From positions 59,991 to 123,990 of the forward strand of contig NZ_WEGJ01000016.1 of assembly GCF_009604385.1 (NCBI RefSeq): a DNA stretch of 64,000 nt. The letters are read 5' to 3'. Shown one piece after another: positions 57,826-64,000 of this stretch; the stretch's first letter is position 1; every line of letters begins with the position of its first letter. Under the pieces are notes generated by a model that did not search any database, had not been told where the DNA came from, and saw only the letters and a list, made by a program, of their open reading frames with translations. The translations under genes were made by a program, and so were the position numbers. The DNA is from Streptomyces smaragdinus (GTDB taxonomy: Bacteria; Actinomycetota; Actinomycetes; Streptomycetales; Streptomycetaceae).

Positions 57826-57945
57826 CACGGGCCCGGGGAAGATCCACCCGGGGCGTATGAGCGGGAGCGGGCCCGGGGAGACATCCTCCGTACGCCCCGA
57901 GATCCATCCATTCCAGACGCCTGCGGACGGGGAGAATCCATCACC

Positions 57946-58539
57946 ATGCATCGCGCACTGATCGTCGTGGACGTGCAGAACGACTTCTGCGAGGGCGGCA
58001 GCCTCGCGGTACGCGGCGGGGCGGACGTGGCCGCCGCCATCACGGACCTGGTCGGCCAGTCGACCGCCGGGTACCGCCATGTCGTCGCCACCCGCGACCA
58101 CCACATCGACCCCGGCGCGCACTTCGCCGAGCGGCCGGACTACGAGCACTCCTGGCCGCGGCACTGCGTGGCCGGCACCGAGGGCGTGGGCTTCCACCCG
58201 AACTTCGCCCCGGTCGTCGCCTCCGGCGCCGTGGACGCCGTGTTCGACAAGGGCGCCTACGCCGCCGCGTACAGCGGCTTCGAGGGCGCCGACGAGAACG
58301 GTACGGGGCTGGCGGACTGGCTGCGTGAGCGGGACGTCACGGAGGTGGACGTCGTCGGTATCGCCACCGACCACTGCGTCCGGGCCACCGCGCTGGACGC
58401 CGCCGCGGCGGGCTTCACCACGCGGGTGCTCCTCGACCTGACGGCCGCGGTGGCCCCGCAGACCACCGAGCGGGCGCTGGAGGAGCTGCGGGAGGCGGAC
58501 GTGGAGCTCACGGGCAAGCCGGTGGTCGTGACCGGCTGA
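57946..58539 (+). CDS. pncA: Nicotinamidase PncA
   Basis: The 197-residue amidohydrolase has the catalytic triad Asp9 ('VVDVQNDF'), Lys102 ('VFDKGAY') and Cys144 ('IATDHCVRAT'), and metal ligands D51, H53, H59 and H73 in 'TRDHHIDPGAHF' and 'WPRHC'. This matches M. tuberculosis PncA with a shift of two or more residues. It converts nicotinamide to nicotinate, feeding the pncB product upstream. GGGGAGAAT precedes the ATG. Confidence 0.95.
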   Translation: MHRALIVVDVQNDFCEGGSLAVRGGADVAAAITDLVGQSTAGYRHVVATRDHHIDPGAHFAERPDYEHSWPRHCVAGTEGVGFHPNFAPVVASGAVDAVFDKGAYAAAYSGFEGADENGTGLADWLRERDVTEVDVVGIATDHCVRATALDAAAAGFTTRVLLDLTAAVAPQTTERALEELREADVELTGKPVVVTG

Positions 58540-58557
58540 GCGCCCCCGCGCGCCCCC

Positions 58558-58875
58558 TCAGGCGCTCGCGCGCGGCAGGGAGCGGATCGGGTGCCAGGAC
58601 TCCGTGTCGTCGTCCAGCTTGGCCCGCCACAGCACCCCCTCCGGGTGATGCAGCACCGCCGTGATCTCGTCCGGGGTCGGCGGCTCGGCGTTGCCGCGCA
58701 GATACACCGACCGCAGCCCGAGGTTCCGCAGGCGCGTCAGCGCCCGCGGCCGGGTCGCGGCATGCACCAGCACCCGGACCTGGGGCACCACTACCCCGGG
58801 TCCGGCGCCGGCCGGCAGCCGGATCGCGACCACCACGCTGCCGTCCGGAAGGCGGGAGAATCCTCCACCTGCCAT
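58558..58875 (-). CDS. Small hypothetical protein
   Basis: The 105-residue protein has a beta-rich N-terminus ('SRLPDGSVVVAIRLPAGAG') and an 'AVLHHPEGVLWRAKLDDDTESWHPI' end. I do not recognise the family. ATG at 58875 is used; GTG at 58887 and the open frame to 58929 are possible. It converges with pncA. Confidence 0.55.
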   Translation of the reverse strand: MAGGGFSRLPDGSVVVAIRLPAGAGPGVVVPQVRVLVHAATRPRALTRLRNLGLRSVYLRGNAEPPTPDEITAVLHHPEGVLWRAKLDDDTESWHPIRSLPRASA

Positions 58876-58998
58876 ACGTCCGTTCACCCCCGTGAGAGAC
58901 ACGCTGTCAACAAGACCGCGTGCCCCCATCTAAACGAAACCGGCCGCCGCCCGCTAGAGGGCGACGGCCGGTTCAGCTCTGACCTGCGTTAACAATCG

Positions 58999-61392
58999 TT
59001 AACGACCGCTCGGAGCCACCTGCACGGTCAGCGTCTCGCCGCTGAGCGGCTCGTCGACGATCGTGATCTTGGTGTTGGTGTCAGGAACCTTGACGCTGCC
59101 GATCCCGTTCTCCGCGTACCAGTAGACGCCCTTGTGGTCGTCGAAGGTCGCCTGGGCCGGCTTGGCGCCGGTCTCGGCCGCTTCACCCTGCAGGTGCAGG
59201 GTGAAGCCCTCCACCGGGCGGGTGCTGAAGGTGGAGTCGTAGGCCTGGATGCGGTTACGCATCACGGTCCCGTTCGCCCACTTCAGCGGGGTGGCGTTGG
59301 CGTCGACCGGGAGGATCAGGCCCTCGCCGGGGTGGACGCTGGTGTTGTTGTCCGCCTGCGAGGTGTCCCACAGCCAGACCAGCATGCCGTTCTGGTAGCC
59401 GAAGTGCTCGACCCAGTTCGGGCGGGTGCTCAGCCAGCCGAAGTTGTACGGACCGGTCGCGAGAGTCGTGTCGTACGAGACGTACTGACGGTTCTCGACG
59501 ATGTAGTACTGGTCGTACTCGTCGGTGAAGGACTCGCCCATCTGCTGGAAGCCCTTGGCCGTCCAGCCCGCCGCGTCACCCTCGGCGTTGTCCGCGAAGA
59601 TCTCCGCGCCGTCCGCCGTGATCGCGATGGAGTCGGCCGCGAAGCCCTTCTCCGCCACGCCACCGTCGGACTGGTAGCGGAACCGCAGCTGGATGTTCTG
59701 GCCGGCGTAGGCGTCGAGCGGGTAGACCAGGTCCTGGTACCCGTCCGACATACCGGTCAGCGCCGGGGCGTCGCCGCCGTCGCGCGGAATCTGCGCGCCG
59801 TCGACGGTGCCGTCGATCGAGGTGAAGGTGGCACCGCCGTCGGTGGACACCTCGGTGTAGAGGTAGTCGTAGTCTTCCTCGATCTGGAACCAGCCCTTGA
59901 GGCTCAGCGAGGCCGACGACTTGCCCGTCAGGTCCACCGTGCGGGTCAGCGTGTTCGACAGGTTGTCGCCCATGCCGCTCCACCACTGCTTCGCACCCTC
60001 GGCAGGAGTGGTGACCGAGGTGGTCTTCTCCTTCTTCGGGAGCTCGACGATGAGGGCCTGCGGGTTCTTGGTGTTGTACTCCGTGACACCCAGCTTGTGC
60101 TTGGACTTCGTCGCGGCCGAGGCCAGGTCGTAGTCCAGCCAGCCCAGGAACAGCTTGTCCCAGGCGGTCATGTCGCTCGGCAGGTCACCGATGGCGTTCT
60201 CGCCCCGGCCCATCCAGGAACCCGAGGACATCAGGTCCCAGAAGGCGGTGGAGTTCTCGCCGCCGGCGGTGTCGTAGTTGTCCGGCAGACCGAGGTCGTG
60301 GCCGTACTCGTGCGCGAAGACGCCGAGACCGCCGTTCTCCGGCTGCACGGTGTAGTCACCGACCCAGATGCCCGTGTTGCCGATCTGCGTACCACCGAGC
60401 TTGTTGTCCGCCGGGCCGGTACGGCCCTGGTCGGTGGGGTACGTGTACCAGCGGTGGGCCCAGATGGCGTCCTCGCCCTGGACGCCGCCCCCGGCGGACT
60501 CGTCCTCACCGGCGTGGACCATCTGGAAGTGGTCGATGTAGCCGTCCTGCTCGTTGAAGTTGCCGTCGCCGTCGTAGTCGTACCGGTCCCACTGGTCGAA
60601 CTGCGCCAGCTCGGTCCGGATCTGCTCGTCGGTCGCGCCGGCGGCCTTCCGCTGCTCGACCCACTTGGTGACGGCGTCGCGCACCAGGTCCCAGACGGAG
60701 GCGCAGGTGGTGCTTCCGCACCAGTTGCCGCCGTACCGGGCCTCGTTGTAGTCGACGCGGACCCAGTCGCTGACCTCGCCGTCGACCGAGTAGCGGCCCG
60801 AGGACTGCTTCTCGTAGTACTTGGCCATCGACTCCTTGCCGGCGTCGTGGCTGAAGTACATGTCCTGGTAGTGCGCCTGGTTGTAGTCCGCCTGCCACTC
60901 GGTCGAGTTGTCGTCCGACCGGTCGGGCTCGGCGATCGTGTTGTGCGCCGGACCCGGCTCGCCGCCGAACTTGACCTGCGGCGGCTTGGGACCGGTGCCG
61001 TCCGGGTCGTACATCGTGGTGTTGTCGACCTGGTCGCCGAAGTCCACCAGGATCGTGAAGATCTTGTCGGTCTTCTCCCGGCCGAGCTCGACGTACTTCT
61101 TGTCGCCCAGCTTCATGACCTTGGAGCCGTTGCGGTTCTCGGTCTTGGCGGCGGAACCGCCCTCCGCGAGGCGCCGGATGGCTTCCTTGCGCTCGGCCGT
61201 CTGCTGGCGGCTGAGCTTGGTCTCGAAGTTGTGGTCGACCTGCTGGGTCGCCTGCGCCGGGTCACGGCGCTGCGGCGTGCCGGCACCCTCGGCCGCCGAA
61301 GCCTGGGCCGCCGGCAGTACCGCGGCCGTGATGGCGGCTGCGGTGACGGTGGCCAGCGCGGCGGATCTGATGCTCCTCCGTTGGCGTATCAA
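58999..61392 (-). CDS. Secreted immune-inhibitor-A type M6 metalloprotease
   Basis: The 797-residue protein has a signal peptide (residues 1-34), a propeptide-like charged region (35-100) and an M6 peptidase domain with HEYGH at 361-365 followed by 'DLGLPDNYD'. The C-terminal half is beta-rich with an MAM/VEG-like carbohydrate-binding appearance. It is a large extracellular protease, similar by memory to S. coelicolor SCO2920. The start codon is TTG at 61392, 11 nt after GGGGAGG. The second M6 protein at 10.1 kb is half as long. Confidence 0.9.
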   Translation of the reverse strand: MIRQRRSIRSAALATVTAAAITAAVLPAAQASAAEGAGTPQRRDPAQATQQVDHNFETKLSRQQTAERKEAIRRLAEGGSAAKTENRNGSKVMKLGDKKYVELGREKTDKIFTILVDFGDQVDNTTMYDPDGTGPKPPQVKFGGEPGPAHNTIAEPDRSDDNSTEWQADYNQAHYQDMYFSHDAGKESMAKYYEKQSSGRYSVDGEVSDWVRVDYNEARYGGNWCGSTTCASVWDLVRDAVTKWVEQRKAAGATDEQIRTELAQFDQWDRYDYDGDGNFNEQDGYIDHFQMVHAGEDESAGGGVQGEDAIWAHRWYTYPTDQGRTGPADNKLGGTQIGNTGIWVGDYTVQPENGGLGVFAHEYGHDLGLPDNYDTAGGENSTAFWDLMSSGSWMGRGENAIGDLPSDMTAWDKLFLGWLDYDLASAATKSKHKLGVTEYNTKNPQALIVELPKKEKTTSVTTPAEGAKQWWSGMGDNLSNTLTRTVDLTGKSSASLSLKGWFQIEEDYDYLYTEVSTDGGATFTSIDGTVDGAQIPRDGGDAPALTGMSDGYQDLVYPLDAYAGQNIQLRFRYQSDGGVAEKGFAADSIAITADGAEIFADNAEGDAAGWTAKGFQQMGESFTDEYDQYYIVENRQYVSYDTTLATGPYNFGWLSTRPNWVEHFGYQNGMLVWLWDTSQADNNTSVHPGEGLILPVDANATPLKWANGTVMRNRIQAYDSTFSTRPVEGFTLHLQGEAAETGAKPAQATFDDHKGVYWYAENGIGSVKVPDTNTKITIVDEPLSGETLTVQVAPSGR

Positions 61393-61743
61393 AATGCGCT
61401 TTACCTCCCCTTCGGCCGATCGCCTGTGACCGTCCGGACCGATCTACACGCGTCGGCGCGAATCATGTGAATGCATTTGACCGGAGTAACTTGTGAAATG
61501 ACAGTCTTGACTTGCGCACGCCACAGGTATATTGGATTCCGCTTCCGTGGTGGGCGTTTGTCGCTTTGGTGACCGGAGTCCGGTGGGACAGCGGGGTCGG
61601 ATGGGCCCTGCTGCGGGCACATACCGATGTCACGCGCCTGTGCGCCCCTTGTGCCCCACCCCACAGGTCAGGTCAGGCTTACTGGCATGATGGGCGGGCA
61701 TCCAACCCCCGAGAGCGCCCGCCCCGTTACTAGGGAGCCCACC
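61393..61743. other. Divergent upstream region of the M6 protease
   Basis: No gene is supported in this 351-bp gap. It is markedly AT-richer than its neighbours between 61455 and 61545 and holds TTGACT (61507-61512) followed by TATATT (61528-61533) or TATTGG (61530-61535) on the plus strand. TTGACC (near 61478) also occurs. The promoters of the M6 protease and the small membrane protein are expected here. Confidence 0.45.
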
Positions 61744-62013
61744 ATGCCGCGACCCTCAGTGGCACAGCTCGTGTACGGCACGATCACGGTGATCTGCTCG
61801 GCGGCGGCCATGCTGTTGCTGACGCAGGCGCAGGCGCGGTTCACGGTCTTCGCGATCTGCCTCACGGCGCTGGCGCTCGGTCTGCTCGTCGCCGTGACGG
61901 CGCCGGGCACCCGCCGCCCCACCGCCGACCCCCTCCCCGAGGCCGCCCCGCTCCCCCGCGTGACGGTCCCGGCGCAGGAGCGCGCGGTGGCCGGACAGCG
62001 GGACGCCGCCTAG
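61744..62013 (+). CDS. Small membrane protein
   Basis: The 89-residue protein has two hydrophobic segments (about 10-27 and 33-52) and a Pro/Ala-rich polar tail. I do not recognise the family. GGGAG lies upstream of the ATG. It stands divergent to the M6 protease and convergent to the RDD genes. Confidence 0.68.
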   Translation: MPRPSVAQLVYGTITVICSAAAMLLLTQAQARFTVFAICLTALALGLLVAVTAPGTRRPTADPLPEAAPLPRVTVPAQERAVAGQRDAA

Positions 62014-62055
62014 GCGTTCCGCTTCCGCCGGGCCTCTCCCGGACCGGGGCCCGGA

Positions 62056-62607
62056 TCAGGCCCGTACGACGACGGTCTTCGCGGCCTTGTCGTGCAGGCA
62101 CTGGTGGTACGGGTGGTCGCGTACAAACCAGAGCGAGTTGACCACCCAGAACAGCTGGCCGAACAGCCCGAACGGCGAACCCCCCAGCAGTCCCGGAAAC
62201 GCGTACACCGCGGCCCTGGTCCAGCCGCGGTGACCGGGCAGATCGCCGTCGGCGAGCATGGCGACGCGGATGCCGACGGCCCGCTTGCCCAGCGTCTGGC
62301 CGTTGTGGGCGAGCAGCGCGCCCTCGTAGAGGAAGTACCCGAGGTAGACGATCCCGAAGGCCAGCACCGCCTTCGCCGGGTCCAGGGCCTCGGCCGACTC
62401 CATCAGCCCGTCGCCCCGCTCCTGCGCGCGCATCACGTCGCCGAACATGCCGGTGGCGACGGTCGCGACCAGCCACAGGACCAGCAGCACCAGCGCGTCG
62501 ATCACGCGGGCGGCGAAGCGCAGCCCGCCGGGCGCGAGGGGCGCCATCTCGGCGAGCTCGGGCTGGGTGCGTACGGCGGGGGGCTGGTCCAGGCTCATAC
62601 CCGTCAT
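62056..62607 (-). CDS. RDD-family membrane protein (third of three)
   Basis: The 183-residue protein has the RDD pattern: 'RFAARVIDALVLLVLW' near residue 30, 'GQTLGKRAVGIRVAML' in the middle and 'CLHDKAAKTVVV' at the end, with three to four membrane helices. Function is unknown; some relatives affect Na/H balance. Start at 62607 or 62598. It follows its paralogue at 62676 by 68 bp. Confidence 0.83.
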   Translation of the reverse strand: MTGMSLDQPPAVRTQPELAEMAPLAPGGLRFAARVIDALVLLVLWLVATVATGMFGDVMRAQERGDGLMESAEALDPAKAVLAFGIVYLGYFLYEGALLAHNGQTLGKRAVGIRVAMLADGDLPGHRGWTRAAVYAFPGLLGGSPFGLFGQLFWVVNSLWFVRDHPYHQCLHDKAAKTVVVRA

Positions 62608-62675
62608 TGAACCACCGGGCCCGGAACGCGATCCGTCCCGGGCCCGGTGGTTTCGCGGCGTCGCGCCGCGCGCGT

Positions 62676-63380
62676 TCAGTACGCCTGGCGGGCCGGCGCG
62701 GCCTCCACCACGACGGTCTTGGCGACCTTGTCGTGCACGCACTGGCGGTACGGCTTGTCCCAGGTGCAGGAGAGCACGTTGTACAGCCAGAACAGGGTGC
62801 CCAGACAGGGGACCACCTGCGGCAGCGAGTAGACGGCGGCGCGGACCCAGCCCGGGTTGCCGGCCGGGACGGCGCCGTTCTCCAGCATCGCGACGCGGAT
62901 CTTCATCAGCTTCTTGCCGACGGTCTGGCCGGAGCGGGTCAGCATCATGCCCTCGTAGACGACGTACGCGACCAGGCCGATCAGGCCCCAGCCCCAGCCG
63001 CCGCCGACGTCGTTGGCGTCGTCGAAGTGGCGGAAGCCGCCGAAGATCGTGGCCAGGACGGACACCGGGATGTAGATGATGAGGTAGTCGATGATCCGGG
63101 CGAGGAGGCGTTTGCCGAGGCCCGCCAGCGGGGGCATGCCGGCCAGTCTCGGGTCGGGGGCGCCGTAGCCGGGGCCGGGGCCCGCGGAGGGGTAGCCGGG
63201 ATCCGAGCCGGGGTAGCCGGGCGGGGGGCCGTACGGGGACTGCCCGCCGGGGGGAGGCGGGTTGTCGTACGGGGAGCCGCCGGACGGCGGGCCCTGCTCC
63301 GGGCCGCCGGAGCCCGGGGGCCGGTCGTACGGGGAGCCCTCGTTCGGCGGCCTGCTGCCATACGGATCCTGGTCGCTCAT
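62676..63380 (-). CDS. RDD-family membrane protein with Pro/Gly-rich N-terminus (second of three)
   Basis: The 234-residue protein begins with about 80 residues of Pro/Gly/Tyr repeats ('GSPYDRPPGSGG', 'PYGPPPGYPG'), which are likely disordered and could self-associate. The RDD domain follows: 'RLLARIIDYLIIYIP', 'GQTVGKKLMKIRVAMLE' and 'CVHDKVAKTVVVEA'. Function is unknown. Confidence 0.84.
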   Translation of the reverse strand: MSDQDPYGSRPPNEGSPYDRPPGSGGPEQGPPSGGSPYDNPPPPGGQSPYGPPPGYPGSDPGYPSAGPGPGYGAPDPRLAGMPPLAGLGKRLLARIIDYLIIYIPVSVLATIFGGFRHFDDANDVGGGWGWGLIGLVAYVVYEGMMLTRSGQTVGKKLMKIRVAMLENGAVPAGNPGWVRAAVYSLPQVVPCLGTLFWLYNVLSCTWDKPYRQCVHDKVAKTVVVEAAPARQAY

Positions 63381-63448
63381 ACCCCGAGGGGATCGTGTCC
63401 GCGTGCCGTCCGCACGATGGGCAGGGCCATCCGGATGACCCCCGGGAG

Positions 63449-64000
63449 CTACCGCGCCACGTACGTACCGGCCGCCCGGTCGTGCCACGTCCGGTGGTTC
63501 GGGCGGTCGGTGAGCGCCCGGAGGAGGCCGACGGCGCCGAGCAGGGCGACGGCGGAGACGTACAGGGTCAGCCAGCGCTTCAGGGCGGCGCCGAACGTCG
63601 GCGGGGCCTGGCGGCGGGCGTCCAGGACGCGGACGCCGCACAGCTTCTTGCCCAGGGTGCGGCCGGCGGCGGCGGTGGGCAGCGCCTCGTAGAGGACGCC
63701 GAAGAGCAGCAGGGCGCCGAGGAAGAGGGCGAGATACGGGCCCGTGGTGCCGTCCAGCACCCAGACGCGCACGGTCTCCCCCGTCCGCCGGGCCGCCTCG
63801 ACCTTGCGGTCGACGTGATCGGCCGCCCGGCCGGCCAGGGGCAGGGCGAGCGGGAGGGCCACGGCGGCGGTCACCACGGCGTCGATGAGGCGGGCGGCGG
63901 TCCGGGCGCCGAGCCCGGCGGGGGGCGCGGCGCGACGCGGACGGCGGCGCGGCTCGGCGGCCCGGCGTTCGGTGACGGGGCGCTCGGCCTCGCGGGGCGG
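63449..64000 (-). CDS. RDD-family membrane protein, 5' end outside the window (first of three)
   Basis: The open frame runs without a stop to the window edge, so the start is outside. The visible part has a basic stretch, then 'GARTAARLIDAVVTAAVAL' and 'GRTLGKKLCGVRVLDARR', ending 'TWHDRAAGTYVAR', all RDD signatures. It is the third tandem RDD gene. Membrane segments are near the start and middle. Confidence 0.82.
   Translation of the reverse strand, partial: PPREAERPVTERRAAEPRRRPRRAAPPAGLGARTAARLIDAVVTAAVALPLALPLAGRAADHVDRKVEAARRTGETVRVWVLDGTTGPYLALFLGALLLFGVLYEALPTAAAGRTLGKKLCGVRVLDARRQAPPTFGAALKRWLTLYVSAVALLGAVGLLRALTDRPNHRTWHDRAAGTYVAR

Noticed and set aside
59134..61470. 778-codon open frame opposite the large M6 protease
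   Set aside because: The protein is low-complexity Gly/Val/Arg with no domain and mirrors the protease codon bias on the other strand.
61672..61691. Iron-box-like sequence GGTCAGGTCAGGCTTACTGG
   Set aside because: It shares only part of the DmdR-type TTAGGTTAGGCT consensus and the neighbouring genes are not iron-related.
1..64000. CRISPR array, insertion sequence or prophage
   Set aside because: No regularly spaced direct repeats, transposase or phage structural genes were found in either strand.

Overview
The window reads as a chromosomal segment of Streptomyces or a very close relative. Base composition is strongly GC-rich with G/C-biased third codon positions, GTG starts are common, and many genes belong to families typical of streptomycetes: an NsdA-like TPR regulator, DUF6412, DUF2017-ClpS, DUF1707, class F sortase, Mec-CysO-CysM and an immune-inhibitor-A type M6 protease. 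From memory, without any search, the order resembles the S. coelicolor SCO28xx-SCO29xx interval (cdgA, an amino-acid ABC operon, a class A PBP, cysM, clpS, secreted M6 protease). No prophage, transposase, CRISPR array or biosynthetic cluster was seen.

Left part (0.4-9.7 kb): a TPR/HTH regulator; an FAD oxidoreductase divergent from an ECF41 sigma factor, with an ECF41-type promoter facing each gene; a PAP2 membrane protein; and a three-gene GTGA-coupled operon encoding a Cas4/AddB-like Fe-S nuclease, an unrecognised protein and a UPF1-like SF1 helicase. This trio is the best candidate in the window for an uncharacterised DNA-processing system.

9.8-19.4 kb is bracketed by a perfect 200-bp inverted repeat. 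Each arm carries a tRNA-Lys(CTT) gene and its terminator. Inside lie an M6 protease, a PAS-GGDEF-EAL c-di-GMP protein (CdgA-like), an Asp/Glu racemase-type protein, a GroES-like protein, a DUF3618 protein, Bcp peroxiredoxin, two coupled HNH nucleases built from repeated 'DTSHF' modules (one with a rare TTA codon), an unusual short-variable-loop tRNA with anticodon UAG, and a luciferase-like oxidoreductase.

19.4-26.6 kb looks like a catabolic island: IclR regulator, Ehu-type polar amino acid ABC importer (ATPase, two permeases, Tat lipoprotein), DUF3830, amidase and a maleate-isomerase/racemase family protein. 26.6-30.5 kb holds an FtsX-like permease without its ATPase, divergent from a two-component system.

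30.5-46.4 kb is mixed: VOC protein, P-loop kinase, UPF0303, Gfo/Idh oxidoreductase, a sortase-type surface protein, a secreted protein with its class F sortase, STAS protein, a guanidine-III riboswitch upstream of an SMR guanidinium exporter, class A PBP, an AhpD-like protein behind a third ECF41-type promoter, DUF1707 protein, SGNH esterase, DUF445, DUF6412, 74-bp tandem repeats, YidC and an FAA hydrolase.

46.4-64 kb is conserved core: rdgB-lipoprotein-rph and an MBL enzyme, a membrane-anchored PemK-like protein, a peptide-binding lipoprotein, a cysteine-type leader peptide followed by mec-cysO-cysM, an amino acid permease, DUF2017-clpS, pncB and pncA (NAD salvage, with a palindrome at the pncB promoter), the large secreted M6 protease, and three RDD membrane genes, the last cut by the window edge.
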